Below, piece by piece: positions 26,001-36,200 of a stretch of 64,000 nt of DNA (within the stretch, counting starts at the first letter, position 1; every line of letters begins with the position of its first letter). The position numbers and the translations under genes are program-made. The stretch is from Poecilobothrus nobilitatus (taxonomy: Eukaryota; Arthropoda; Insecta; Diptera; Dolichopodidae): positions 220,646,965-220,710,964 of the forward strand of contig OX352774.1 of NCBI GenBank assembly GCA_947095535.1. Reading direction: 5' to 3'. The notes beneath the pieces were generated by a model that searched no databases, was not told where the DNA came from, and worked only from the letters and a program-made list of their open reading frames with translations.

Positions 26001-29000
26001 ACGTAAATCGCGATTCAATTGAAATACCAATTTATAAAAAGGAAGTTGAGTAAGTAGAATATTTTGTTACCCATATAATATATAAATACATATTTTATTA
26101 ATACTTATGTATTTAAATTGAATGTATGTACATGGTGCCTCGTCTGTAAAAATTCACAAAGAAAAGAATTATGAGGACAAATAAGGGGCCTCAGTTGCCT
26201 AGTGGGTAAGAGTAAATGAAATATGCTTCAAACACCGAGTGATAGTGTTGGTTCGAATCCTACACTCGTCGTAAGAATAATTCCCTATTACAACATTTAT
26301 AGCCACACCTGAAAAGGAAAGGCGGTATAATTTTCTTATCACATTTATGTGGCAGGAGAATAAACTAAAAAAAAAAAAAATTAGAATAAAGAAAAGAAAA
26401 TAAAGTTTGGAAGTAAGGAAAAGATGAAAAGTATGGAAGTATGAAAAGTTTAATTGAAATTTGTTTTAATATATAAAAAATGCAATTTTATATAATGGAA
26501 ATATCTAAAATATCTAATAATTGTTTAATGGTGTGTTGAGAGTTTCTGAAAAAAAAAATTACTTTTTTCGATTTGTCAATGATTTGTTGTTTTTTTTTCC
26601 GATGTATAAATTTTCAACAAAACAAAAGCTTGCTATTGCTTTTTTTTATTTAAGCTGTCATTTATATAATGTTTTTTTTTTTAAAGCTCTGCGGCATAAA
26701 ATAGGTTTTATTCGAATAAAAAAAAAAAAAAATTTTTTTTTCCAATTATTTGTTATTTTCCCTTATCATTTTTATTCAATTTTAATTTGCTGCAACTGTC
26801 ATCATTTTGATCAAAATGTTTTTGATTATATGATATTTTCAGTCAATCAGTTTTTAATACTTGAATGCATTTTGATTGTATAATAAATTTATACTGAATA
26901 GTATAGAATGATAATAGATTTATTAAAAATCTTTAAAACATTAACTAAAAATATCAACTATAGACCAATTCAAAAAATGTAATAAAATTTATATAATAAT
27001 GTTTTTTTTTTGTTATACTAATGGTGTTGAAAAAACATCCAGCTATTCAAAAATAAATTTTTTATATCTAAATTAGCATTAAAAATTAAAAAAAAAAATT
27101 ACCTAAATATTTGTAATATTATTTAAAACTAACTAAATTTAAAGTTATATATTTTTTTATCCAATTAATCTTAAGGTAACTTTTATATTATACATACGTA
27201 CCGTAAAAAAGATAAAAATCATTTAACGAAAACCATGTTTTGAAAACTTGGAGTCGTATTATTTGAATACTGGTGGAAAACTCATCATCATCACTCATTA
27301 TCCTAAATCTTTTTCTCGAACAATTATTAATTTTCCACAAACTTTTCTATCACAAATTCAATCATAATTCATTTTCTATCACAAAAATTTCCACACTTAT
27401 ACATCCTGTATAGAAAAGCACATTTAATCTACAATAAAAAAAACTTTGAGATTTTTTTTTATGTCTATATTATGTATTTAAGTCCTGTTAAGGACGCCTT
27501 TTAAACCAAACATCTTATATAATGTATTAAAAAGGAAATAATTCTAAAATGTGATTATATGTTATTTTGCTTAGTAACCCAACTACGTACTAAATAAATA
27601 AATAATGCTGCAGACCTCTAAAGATAACTTGTCCTGTTCCTCATTGAGAAGAAAAAAAAAAAATAAAAAATTAATTTGATGAATTTATTTTTATCCTTCC
27701 TGTTTTCCATTTTTATATATATATATATTTTTTTTTTGTTTTTGTAAACAGAACACGTAAGCTGATTAGCAGAGCTATTGAAAAAAATGAATTTCTAAAT
27801 AATATTATGAATGTTGAAACAAAAGAACGTGTTATTGATGCCATGGAACCGGCATATTATGAAAAAGGCGATTTTATAATAAAAGAAAATGAAGAAGGAT
27901 CTGAAATTTTTGTATCAGAATCTGGTGAATTTGAAGTTATTAAAAATAATAAAGTTTTAACAACATTGGGAATTGGTATTGTTTTTGGTGAATTAGCAAT
28001 ATTATATAATGCTAAACGTTTTGCATCAATTAAAGGTAATACCATAATTAAATTATATTATATTTAAACAATAATAATAATAATATTAATCTATATAAAA
28101 TTATATAGCCCAAACAAAATCAAAAGTATGGAAAATTAATCGTACAAAATTCCGTACAATAATGATAGATGAGGGTAGTGAAGAACGTAAAGAAAATTTA
28201 AGATTTTTAAAATCTGCTCCATTTCTTAAAGATTTATCAGATGAAATTTTACTTAAAGTTTGTGAACTTTTAAAACGGGTAAAATATAAAAAAAAAATTA
28301 TTATATTAAAATTTATAAATTAAATTATTTTTTAATTTTTTTTGTATGATTTAAGAAATTTTTCCCTACTGATAAACAAATTATAAGGCAAGGTGATAAA
28401 GGTGATCTATTTTTTATAATACGTGGTGGTACGGTTACAATAAAAAAAGAAGAAAATGGTAAAGTACGTGTTGTGGATCGACGAAAACGAGGACAATATT
28501 TTGGAGAACAAGCATTACTCAATAGTGATACAAGATTGGCCAGTGTTTATGCTGATCCACCAGGAACAGAATGTCTAATTTTAAATAGAGAGTAAGTTTG
28601 AGGAATTTGTTTTTTTGAATGTTTTTATTTTATCCATTCGTTTTATATTTAGGGCATTTACAAATTATTTGGGTACTATTGAAGAATTGGGACAAAAACC
28701 AAAAGAAAGAGAAGTACCACCAGAAATAAAAATTCCACCTAGTCAATTTGATTTTATAAGATTAGAAGATTTAAAAACTGTAACATGTTTGGGTGCTGGA
28801 GCATTTGGTGTTGTTAATTTAGTTACATACAATGACAAATATAGTTTTGGTTTAAAAGTTGTTAAAAAAATTGATGTTATTAAACAAGGTCAAGTGGATC
28901 ATATATATAATGAAAAATTGGTTATGTCAATATGTCGGAATAGTCCATTTATAGTACAGTAATTATAAAATTTTTGAAAATATTTTTTTTTTTCCTAATA

Positions 29001-29941
29001 AAATATATTTTAAATTATATTTTTTTTTTCTTTTTTTTTTTTTTTAGATTATATAATACTTTCCGAGATAGTCGATATGTTTATTTCTTAATGGAAGCTT
29101 GTTTAGGTGGTGATGTTTGGACAATTATGTATCAGAGAAAATTTTTTGATGAAAGAACTGCACGTTTTATATCAGGTTGTGTTGTTGAAGCATTTGAATT
29201 TTTACATACAAGAAATATAATATACAGAGATTTAAAACCAGAAAATTTAATGGTTACACCGGATGGATATTGTAAATTAGTAAGAAAATTAATAAAAACA
29301 ATACATGTATAGGTGATTTATTTAAATTTTAATAACTTTAGGTTGATTTTGGTTTTGCTAAACGTCTTCTTACAAGTTCAAAAACAAATACATTTGCTGG
29401 TACACCAGAATATGTTGCACCAGAAATTATTTTAGATCGTGGTCATGATCGTTCTGTTGATTATTGGGCATTAGGTATATTAATTTATGAATTGTTGGCG
29501 GGTCGAACACCATTTCGTGGTACAAATCAAATGCGAATTTATCAACAAATATTAATAGGAATTGATGCTGTTAAAATGTCTGCAAAAATTACAAAATCAG
29601 CTCAAAATATAATAAAAAGTTTATGTAAACAAACAGCCGCTGAACGACTGGGTTATCAAAGACGTGGAATATTGGATATTAAAAAACATAAGTATATATA
29701 TTATTATAGTTTTAAAAAAAATTGTTTTTTTTTTTATTTAAAAGAAATTGTATGTAATTCTTTTATATTTTATAGTTGGTATGATGGATTCGATTGGAAT
29801 AGATTACGTAATAGACAAATGTCATCACCAATTAAACGTCCTGTTAGTAGTTATACCGATACACAATATTTTCCAACTAAATTTGAAAATGATGATGATG
29901 ATCCACCAGAAGAATTTTCAGGATGGGATGATGAATTTTAA
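16988..29941 (+). CDS. CG4839-like: PKG-like AGC kinase gene, 11 exons placed, N-terminus missing
   Basis: Spliced CDS: 16988-17056, 17279-19723, 20008-20082, 25817-26049, 27752-28035, 28109-28278, 28356-28591, 28653-28958, 29048-29279, 29342-29691, 29776-29941. All junctions are GT-AG and all phases join, giving 1521 codons and a TAA. Numbering from the first visible residue, the product has a low-complexity N-terminal region (about 24-940), CNB-A (about 960-1040), CNB-B (about 1090-1170), a kinase domain (about 1205-1480) and an AGC tail ending GWDDEF. Catalytic residues are present: glycine loop GAGAFG (1218-1223), Lys1239, Glu1258, YRDLKPEN (Asp1334), DFG (1352-1354), T-loop TFAGT (Thr1367) and APE. 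Domain order and the YRD motif are those of cGMP-dependent protein kinases. Phrases such as NTFAGTPEY and [14 protein letters not shown] look, from memory, closer to Drosophila CG4839 than to foraging. Family assignment is firm; the CG4839 orthology is an inference. No in-frame ATG exists in the first two exons, so at least one 5' exon is upstream. Confidence 0.93.
17138..17160 (+). repeat. (AC)n microsatellite
   Basis: About eleven AC dinucleotides lie in the short intron between the first visible exon and the giant exon. Confidence 0.9.
17279..19723 (+). CDS. PKG-like gene, giant Asn/Gln/Lys/Glu-rich exon
   Basis: The 815-codon open frame begins directly after an in-frame TAG whose AG is the likely acceptor (atctgtag). 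The phase matches the previous exon exactly. The first ~100 codons are rich in Glu, Lys and Gln and could form an acidic coiled coil. Later parts carry CAA-encoded Gln runs (near 18571-18594 and 19300-19336), Asn runs, His-rich patches (near 18730-18755) and an Asp/Asn patch near 19470-19500. No folded domain is recognisable; it is probably disordered. The frame would stop at 19741, but a donor at AAG|gtgaat (after 19723) leads in phase to the next exon. There is no in-frame ATG near its 5' end, which argues against a separate start here. Confidence 0.85.
20008..20082 (+). CDS. PKG-like gene, small linker exon
   Basis: The 75-bp exon lies between ttatttttacag and GAT|gtaagta and is phase 0 at both ends. 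It encodes 25 residues ([10 protein letters not shown]... ending RDSGVQVD). The last part is less repetitive than the giant exon and is followed by a 5.7-kb intron containing several transposon fragments. Confidence 0.75.
20786..21175 (-). mobile_element. Non-LTR retrotransposon 3' end, copy A (LINE family 1)
   Basis: The minus strand encodes a 69-residue frame with [16 protein letters not shown], the Cys/His knuckle NDYCRVCKD...LHLLCTC, and LFNNLSDL. This is the region after RNase H in many arthropod LINE ORF2 proteins. The 3' part (after the frame) matches copy B at 45240-45365 closely, including the segments for FNEW and WYH and the terminal gccacttta. The 5' part is missing; the frame is broken near 20930. 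It sits antisense in the large kinase intron. Confidence 0.85.
21318..21482 (-). repeat. Fragment of the (GTCC)n-bearing repeat element
   Basis: Read on the minus strand it contains gctcagaatcgaattc, then gcacgataattcaaaa, then attctgaaat and gccaacaactt, in the same order as the 41-kb element. The (GTCC)n tract is degenerate here. It lies 140 bp from LINE copy A within the intron. Confidence 0.8.
23092..23123. repeat. (TTTA)n tail of the LINE remnant
   Basis: Eight tandem TTTA/TATT units lie at the 3' terminus of the minus-strand LINE. Confidence 0.9.
23092..24215 (-). mobile_element. Jockey/CR1-like LINE reverse-transcriptase remnant (LINE family 2)
   Basis: Minus-strand translation gives the RT motif SGVPKGSHL followed by a stop where Gly is expected and then PLLF. 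The catalytic YADDMKIF follows, then [14 protein letters not shown] and [14 protein letters not shown]. The frame breaks near 23700; a second frame continues with [20 protein letters not shown] and [12 protein letters not shown] further shift yields [13 protein letters not shown] near 23370-23400. The element ends in a (TTTA)n tract (23092-23123), the usual kind of 3' tail for such LINEs. It is 5'-truncated and dead. Confidence 0.9.
24441..24610 (+). repeat. Old dispersed repeat, copy 1
   Basis: The segment shares recognisable order and words with 48433-48760: ctatttttagatctctgtaac, gtttaaagctttaa, attat...atgtgt/acgtgt, and tatatagggt/tatatagcgt. Identity by eye is only about two-thirds, so this is an ancient repeat of unknown class. 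Confidence 0.45.
25817..26049 (+). CDS. PKG-like gene, linker and putative autoinhibitory exon
   Basis: The acceptor is a long T tract ending tttttgaag; the donor is GTTGA|gtaagt, leaving two bases of a split Glu codon. It encodes a Gln/Asn/Ser-rich stretch followed by a more ordered segment containing [19 protein letters not shown]. In PKGs the pseudosubstrate/autoinhibitory segment lies just N-terminal of CNB-A. The IRKGLFF stretch occupies that place and may be the equivalent, but this is positional inference, not a recognised motif match. Confidence 0.85.
26050..27751 (+). other. Intron of the PKG-like gene with a SINE insertion
   Basis: A 1.7-kb intron separates the linker exon from CNB-A. 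It contains the SINE at 26185-26380 in sense orientation; the rest is AT-rich with poly-A/T tracts. The open stretch at 26521-26883 is rich in Phe and Lys from T and A runs and is not credible as coding. Confidence 0.8.
26185..26380 (+). mobile_element. tRNA-derived SINE, copy 1
   Basis: It opens ggggcctcagttgcctag; the A box is tgcctagtggg (26196-26206) and the B box ggttcgaatcc (26250-26260), a perfect consensus. The body runs through acatttatagccacacctg to the tail acatttatgtggcagg, aataaa and a poly-A tract. Three other copies in the window share the same head, body and tail. It is inserted sense in a kinase intron. Confidence 0.9.
27752..28035 (+). CDS. PKG-like gene, exon with CNB-A domain
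   Basis: The acceptor tttttgtaaacag supplies the last base of the split Glu codon; the frame then reads [14 protein letters not shown]. The exon carries most of cyclic-nucleotide-binding domain [20 protein letters not shown], then the phosphate-binding cassette [16 protein letters not shown]. The ribose-contacting Glu (FGEL) and phosphate-contacting Arg1030 are present. The next position, commonly Thr in cGMP-selective sites, is Phe1031. The donor is AAAG|gtaata. Confidence 0.93.
28109..28278 (+). CDS. PKG-like gene, exon between CNB-A and CNB-B
   Basis: The exon starts after a short AT-rich intron (28036-28108, acceptor ttatatag) and ends CGG|gtaaaa. It completes CNB-A ([16 protein letters not shown]) and encodes the linking helix ([20 protein letters not shown]) into CNB-B. 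The [11 protein letters not shown] phrase is typical of the inter-CNB helix of PKG regulatory regions. Confidence 0.93.
28356..28591 (+). CDS. PKG-like gene, exon with CNB-B domain
   Basis: The exon lies between gtatgatttaag and AGAGA|gtaagt. It carries cyclic-nucleotide-binding domain [20 protein letters not shown] and the cassette [16 protein letters not shown]. Glu1143 and Arg1152 are kept; the next residue is Leu1153, where Thr/Ser is usual in PKG. The segment after the cassette ([13 protein letters not shown]) is the usual final strand and helix start. Confidence 0.94.
28653..28958 (+). CDS. PKG-like gene, exon with kinase N-lobe
   Basis: The acceptor ttatatttag supplies the last base of a Glu codon. 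The exon finishes CNB-B and encodes the kinase N-lobe: glycine loop GAGAFG, Lys1239 in SFGLKVVKK (VAIK position) and Glu1258 in IYNEKLVM (helix C). It ends within a Gln codon at CA|gtaatt. The frame is open straight into the intron for only a few codons, so splicing is required. Confidence 0.94.
29048..29279 (+). CDS. PKG-like gene, exon with catalytic loop
   Basis: It starts after a near-pure T tract ending ttttag and ends AAATTA|gtaaga. It encodes [20 protein letters not shown] through the catalytic loop [12 protein letters not shown]. Tyr in place of His in HRD is normal for AGC kinases of the PKA/PKG group. The hinge reads [10 protein letters not shown], close to PKG proteins. Confidence 0.95.
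29342..29691 (+). CDS. PKG-like gene, exon with activation loop and kinase C-lobe
   Basis: It begins exactly at the Val before DFG after a 62-bp intron (29280-29341). It encodes [10 protein letters not shown], the activation-loop Thr in [13 protein letters not shown] (the site phosphorylated by PDK1 in AGC kinases), [13 protein letters not shown] and [16 protein letters not shown]. It ends CATAA|gtatat, splitting an Asn codon. Confidence 0.95.
29776..29941 (+). CDS. PKG-like gene, last exon with AGC tail
   Basis: The acceptor is tttatatttatag. The exon completes [11 protein letters not shown], then reads SPIKRP and [12 protein letters not shown] followed by TAA. The acidic run and the terminal GWD..F are the normal C-terminal tail of PKG proteins. 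The next 80 bp are a short 3' UTR. Confidence 0.95.
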
Positions 29942-30026
29942 TATATTATAGAGATACTAAAATTTTGTTTTTAAATTATTTGTTCTTAATTATTGTATAT
30001 TTTAATTCAAATAATATTTATTTTTA

Positions 30027-30032
30027 AATAAA
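30027..30032 (+). promoter_or_regulatory. Poly(A) signal of the PKG-like gene
   Basis: AATAAA lies about 85 bp after the stop codon, followed by a T-rich stretch. It is the first perfect hexamer past the stop. The AT-rich context makes chance occurrence common, so its use is inferred from position. Confidence 0.6.
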
Positions 30033-30072
30033 TATTTTTAGAAAATTTTTTTTTTAAATAAAAAATTTTATT

Positions 30073-30300
30073 GACGCACAGCTTCTCATTGATAAGGAAA
30101 TGAGAGGTCTCGGGTTCGATTGTACCCCAGCTGGTTACAATAATTATAATATAATAAAAAAAATATATTCATATATCGCAATATATAAATATTTAATATA
30201 TCATAATATCTCGTACACCCCACATTCTTACCAGGAAACAGGGGTTATAGTTACCTGGCACATTTATGTACCACGGTACCTGGATATAAATAAATAAAAA
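30073..30300 (+). mobile_element. tRNA-related SINE, variant head
   Basis: The B box is cgggttcgattgtacccc near 30110-30128. The 3' end (ctggcacatttatgtaccac ... aataaataaa) resembles the tail of the other SINEs (cacatttatgtggcagg ... aataaa), while the head and body differ. It lies 130 bp past the kinase stop codon, just after the poly(A) signal. Confidence 0.65.
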
Positions 30301-30579
30301 ATTTTATTTAGAAAATAAATACATATCAGGTATATTAAGCATATATTCAAAGTATCCTTAACATAATTTCTTTGAGTATACAAATATCTAATCTAATATT
30401 TAATTATTAAGTATAAAAGAACAATTAAAATAAAAAGATTAAGTTACATAAAATTCTTACACCATAGCAAGCTAGCAAACAATAAAATTATTTTACGAAT
30501 TTAAAGTTGGAAGAAGTTAAAATATGACAAATGACTTCACAAAATGATGACCATAAAAAGTGGTAATATGTGAACGAAA

Positions 30580-30740
30580 AACCTTTAGAAAAACTTTTAG
30601 AGATATTTAAATTTAAACATATTGGAGTTTTTTTCACGAGGGTTGGTTGGTTTCATCGAAAAGCGCTAAAGCGGTACGAGCACGATTCCTATATCAACGT
30701 GCAGATCTTTAACCAACTAAGCATCACTTGCTTTTTTGGA
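30580..30740 (-). other. Possible tRNA-like retroposon head
   Basis: The minus strand reads gatgcttagttggttaaaga, which resembles a tRNA A box (agttggtta), and then ggaatcgtgctcgtacc where a degenerate B box could lie. The interval is less AT-rich than its flanks. No tail or second copy was found. Confidence 0.3.
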
Positions 30741-32495
30741 CAAACAATGGGTTAAGGAGTCTTTACTATTATTGTACTGTCTGGTCATATGAGTTCTATA
30801 ACTATTTCAATTAGATTTTCTGTTTATACTCATTAAAAAGCATACTATAGATGCGATAGCATTAACAGAATTAACATACGGTTCCCAAATTTTAGAGAAT
30901 AAAAGAGATTCAAATAAGTTTAAACCGTTCTACTCTCCAGATTAGCAATTTCTATAATAATATTTCTGATAAATCGTGTTAAAAACTACCTAATAAGATC
31001 AAAAACGGAATTCACCCATCTAATATCAAGTGGTGCCAAGATGAAATTGAACAAAAATGAATTTTATAAGATTGAAAAATATATCAAAGTTGTGAGATAA
31101 AATACTTTTACATAAAATACTATCTACTAAGTATCTAAACTGAGAAAATAATCACAAAAATTCAGATGAGATAAAACCAATATAGGTAGGATGGTTATCT
31201 GTGAGGAAAAGCAATAGAAAAGAGGTTGAGGTTAATAGGTTAAAGTTCAGGAAGAGTTAAATTGAACTTAAAAAATTTTTTTTTTATTATTAAGTTAATT
31301 AAATTGGAATTTTAATTAAATAATTAAAAATGAAAAATACTTAGTTTTTTCTAAATTCATAGAATTAAACAATTAATACATACATAAAAATCACTTGATT
31401 AAATGAATGAAATCATTTCATTTTGCACATTCGTTTCAATCCTTCAAAAATTTTCAAAGAAAAAAAAAATCCGAGTTGAAAAAATTCCATTCCATAAAAA
31501 AAACAAGAAAAGTAAAAACGAAAATCAAAAGTTGACTTTCTATTGTTTTTTTTATTGTTTTTTTTTTTTCAAATTCATTTCGTTTTTTTATTCAGTGCAT
31601 TTCAAGTTGATGAAAAAAACTAAAGAAGTGTTTCATTGTTTGCGGTTATGTTGTGGTGTTAATCTGATCTTTCTGAAAAAGAATCAACAATAAAAAAAAA
31701 TTATGTTTGAAATTTATCATTTGTTACCATGAAAAACAAAAAAAAAGAAAAACAGACTATATTATCATCTGTATACTAACATAAGTTTCAAACCGAAAGA
31801 CAAGTGGAAGATGTATAGACAATGAAAGGAAAAAAAAAAAAAAACCCAAAAAAATTAATTAAATTCAGAAAATAGAATATGTTCATCTCATATTGTATAT
31901 ACCTACATTAAATTCCATGGTCATTATTGGTCATTGTATTTCTACAATCTATGGACACTATACTGTTTTTACTAAAATATGTTTATTTTTTTTTTAATAG
32001 ATTCTTTAAACTGTAAGTCAACTCCTGAAATAAATGGGAACAGTAAATATAGAAAATTAAAATAGTGTATCTGTGCATTAAAGTAAAAAAATTTGTTTTT
32101 TTTTTTTTTTTTGGTAGAAAAATTTAAAAAAAAAAATGTTTGTGAAATTTTTTAAAAATACAATGTATTTAACTAAAATCCGGAACAATAGAAGTTATTT
32201 CATTAATTGAGCATATATTTCAATTATTTAGTTCAGTTATAGAGAAATTGTTATAGATAGGTTTCTATACATAGTTTTGTTTTTTTTTTTTTATTGAATT
32301 GTGGGGAAAAAAATTAGATCTTAATTTAGTAATGAAAAAGTTCAGAGCTATAGATTTAAAATATAAATATGTTAAACTTATTTGTTTATTTAATTATATA
32401 AATAAAGTTTCAGTTTGTTTGTCAATCTATGGTTTTAAGATTTATTTTTTGAATGGTTTTTTTTTTTTTGAATTGTAAAATTTGTTTACATTTTT
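30741..32495. other. AT-rich intergenic DNA
   Basis: No gene is recognisable. The open frame at 31403-31693 is built from A and T runs (Lys and Phe). Long T tracts lie near 32100 and 32280. Confidence 0.6.
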
Positions 32496-33057
32496 TTGGT
32501 ACACCAGAGCCTCGCTTTGCGTCTATTTGTTATGCGTTTATTTACTCTTGCGTCGGTTATAAAAAAAACTAAACCAGCGATTTGCGTCGGCTCTTAGTTA
32601 TGCGTCTTTATTTTTTTTTTTGTAATTTTCTTTTAATACATACATATGTACAATTAAAATTAATGAGAATTCTGGTTGCGATGACAACTTAACCTGTATA
32701 TGGTACATAATAGGTCTGTTCGTTTTAAATAAAATTTTATAAAATTTTATTCGCTCATTATTCTTGATATTAAAAAGTGAATTATGATTTGTTGATACAT
32801 ATTTATATTTTTTGTTTAATGTATAATGATTTTTTTGTGTTTTTATATTATTAATTAATTTTAATGGATTAATAAACTTACTTTACTTATTTCACCTTAA
32901 TACATATTTCCTATATTTTCAATTTTGTTTAGATAAATGTTTCGTAATACTTTATCTGGCCAATATATTATAATTTGTTCGTTATGCGTCGAAATTCAGT
33001 TTGGATCTCTACTTGTGGAACTGAATAGCGAAGCAAAGCGGGGCTCTGGTGTACCAA
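32496..33057. mobile_element. Pogo-like MITE with 25-bp terminal inverted repeats
   Basis: The ends ttggtacaccagagcctcgc... (32496-32520) and its reverse complement at 33033-33057 match at 24 of 25 positions. Counting inward from the TA, the unit is cacc agagcc(t/c)cgctttgc, consistent with a TA target duplication, as in the Tc1/mariner/pogo superfamily. Near the ends are repeated gcgtc and ttatgcgt words, also typical of pogo-type subterminal regions. At about 560 bp with no open frame it is non-autonomous. Confidence 0.85.
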
Positions 33058-33235
33058 CTAATATTTCTATAATTAATTTACTAAGGAAAAAAAAATTAAA
33101 TTATGTGATTTAGTTATAAAAATCGATTGAAAATGTATCATAGATATTCAAATTAAAATACCTAACTCTTTGCTTCATACAGAATCGTTCTATAATAATA
33201 ATCTTTTTTATTATATTTTAAGATTTCTTTTATTG

Positions 33236-33293
33236 TCAGGGTATTGCAAATTCTGTATAACGTTCAGGGTATGAATAAATTCTGTATAACGTT
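33236..33293 (+). repeat. 29-bp tandem duplication
   Basis: Two units, each starting cagggtat and ending aaattctgtataacgtt, occur back to back (ends at 33264 and 33293). Confidence 0.85.
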
Positions 33294-36200
33294 TTCTCAT
33301 TTTGTAAAAATTTACACAAAACCAAAGTTTCTGTAATTTTTGTAAATAAAACTTATACTATTTTAAGACTATATGTGCTATACCTATTCTAATCTAAACT
33401 TAACTAATTTAACCTAAACCAAATCTAGCGTATCTAACTTAATCTCTAACTACAATAAATTTTGAAAATGGAAAATGGGGTCATTTTCATGGTTTTGAAT
33501 ATACCCTTTAGAATCAAGGTAAATAAAATGTTGGGGAGCAATAAAACTCGATTTTAAACTATATATAACATATACTCTTCGTTATAGTAATATATTTATT
33601 GGATATTAAGCTATTCTCATTTGTGTTGAGAGATCTTTCAAAATGATTGCGAATAATCTTTATTAAAAAAGTATCGAATCTTATTATATTTGCATTACGG
33701 TACAAACATTTAAATTTCATATTTAATTTTATTTAATTTTATAGGTTTTCATTGTTTTATGAATATTTTTGTATTTTATTAGAATTATTTTTCCTTTAAT
33801 TCCGTTTTAAATTAAAATCGCTTTACTATTTAATTTTCAACATTGAAAACCAAATGATATATTCTATAAATAGAAAATTTATAATTATAAATATTAAATA
33901 TGATATTTTTAAAAATCCCGTACTACGATTTCTTACTATTTTTATTAACAAATAAATTTTGATAAATTTGAAGTTAATTACAGATACAATAATACCACTC
34001 CTAATAATCATGAAAGCTACTTAGTTATACTTTTATATGAATTTATATATAAATTAAATATAAAACAGGTCAGGTCTAACTATAAGGATACATTCTGTAT
34101 AATAAATTATAAGGTTAAATTATTTTTAGATTTCATTCTACAATAATTTTCTTTTTTGGTTGGTCATTTGGTTTTTCATCAAAAATGATAATTTTCTTTT
34201 GTAAGTAATTTTTCTTTTGTTTTTTTTTTTATCATTAGAATTATGAAAATGACTTTTGAAATAAAAAATTTTTTCTATAAAAATGCCTACGTAACATTGT
34301 TATATAAATTCTACATAAACAGATTGCTTAAAAAAATTGTATAAATAGAAAAGAAAAATAAAATGATATACCTATAATATAAAATTTAACATTTGACTTA
34401 TTATGAAAATGACCTTAACATTTTTTTTTTTTTTTTTTTCAAGTTTAAGAATTTCTAAATATTTCTTTTTTCAATTTTTAAGAAAAAAATTTTATTTTAA
34501 TTTGTTAAAGTTTATTTAAGAAAATGTTAAAAGAATTTTTTGTATGTGTTGTTTTTTTTTTTTCAAAAAGTTTCTAAAAATATCGGTTGTATCTCACAGA
34601 TTAATACTCAATTAAAATTCAAACGCTTCAGGGTCAATTGAAACGATTGATTCTATTATTCATTACATAATTTGTAATACAGCCTAATATAATTAATATT
34701 TAATTATATTAAGGTTTTTTTATTTATCGTCTGCGAAATATTTTAAGAAATTTGAATTAAGAGTATCTATAAAAAATATATATACAAAAGTTATTGTATA
34801 GTATTATATTGTATTTTATGTTATATACTTTTTAGCAAAAATATTACAAAATTTAATTTTAAATAAAATTTTTCAAAATTTTTAACAAAACTCTAGAAAT
34901 TGTTTAGTTAAAAAAGTTTTTATTTTCAACTAATTAAAAATAAAATTAAGACAAAAAATTGCTTTAAAACAAATTGAAAAATTAAAAAAAAAAAAAAAAA
35001 AAAAGAGTTTTTTAGATTCAATTAAACTTAAAAGATCTAATTTTGTATAAATTCCTTAAAAAATCCTTAAATATTTTATATTTTTGTATTATGTATCGTA
35101 AAATATTAATCACTTAAAAATTTAAATACTTATCTAAAATATTGATTACAATTTTTAATTGAAGTTTTTTAAGTTTTATCATTTTCCTATTTTCTAATTA
35201 TATATAATTTTAATCTCAAATACCTTTCGAAAATATTGTCCTTCCAGACAATTTCTTATTAAAAATTTAAATTTTATTTTAAATATAAATACATTTATAT
35301 TATAAGTAACTATAGTATTACATACGTTAAAGGGACGTAGGTACATAATATAAATATGTATAATTGTTTTTTTCTTTTATAAATTTTTGTATTCTTTTTC
35401 ATCCTCAATTAAATATTTACCATTTTATTTTTGAGGTTATATACCTTTCAACTTTATAAATAAAACAAGTACTTATGTTAAAGGAATAATTTCAAAAAAA
35501 AAATAAGAAAAAAAAAAATAAATAAAAATAAAAAAAACAGAAATAGAAAATCCTTTTAAACTTTTAAATATTGTTTTTCTCTTCTTTTGTATTGTTTTTG
35601 TGTTTTTGTTTGTAAGTTTCTTTTAAACTATTTTATATTTTTATATTATATTTTTATTTTCTATTATTTCTCATGTTTAAAATCATATTCACTTTGTACT
35701 TTGTTTTTTTCTTTATAATATAAAAGAACATATTTTAAAGCAAACATAATACTCCATATTCTAATTTGTTAATATAAACTTTATATAAATTTATAAATCT
35801 GATGTTTTCGATAATATTTTTATATAATATACCTACCAAACAAAATACAAGAAATTGAATAAAAACTTCGAAACAATGGTTTTTTTTTTTTGTTTTTTAA
35901 TAATATTTTTAGTTTTAACTTTTAGTCCTTATTAAAAGATAGTTTTATAAAAATCAAACTGTTTTTCTGTCAATTTGTCAAATATTTAAATGTCTATATT
36001 ATTTTAAAGTTTGTTTTAAAAGTTTTTCGACCTATTTATAAAAATATTCATTCATTTATTTATTTATATTGGGGTGCATTCATTTATTTATAAAATAAAA
36101 TAAATAAATGCCTATGATTCGGTTATGTTAAAGGGTAATTCAAAATTATTGCATACTTTTAGGATTGTAAGAGATTAAATAAGTCATAAGAATTAGTAAT

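Noticed and set aside
26521..26883. 120-codon open frame in a kinase intron
   Set aside because: Composition is dominated by Phe and Lys from T and A homopolymers, it has no motif, and it lies between two securely joined exons.
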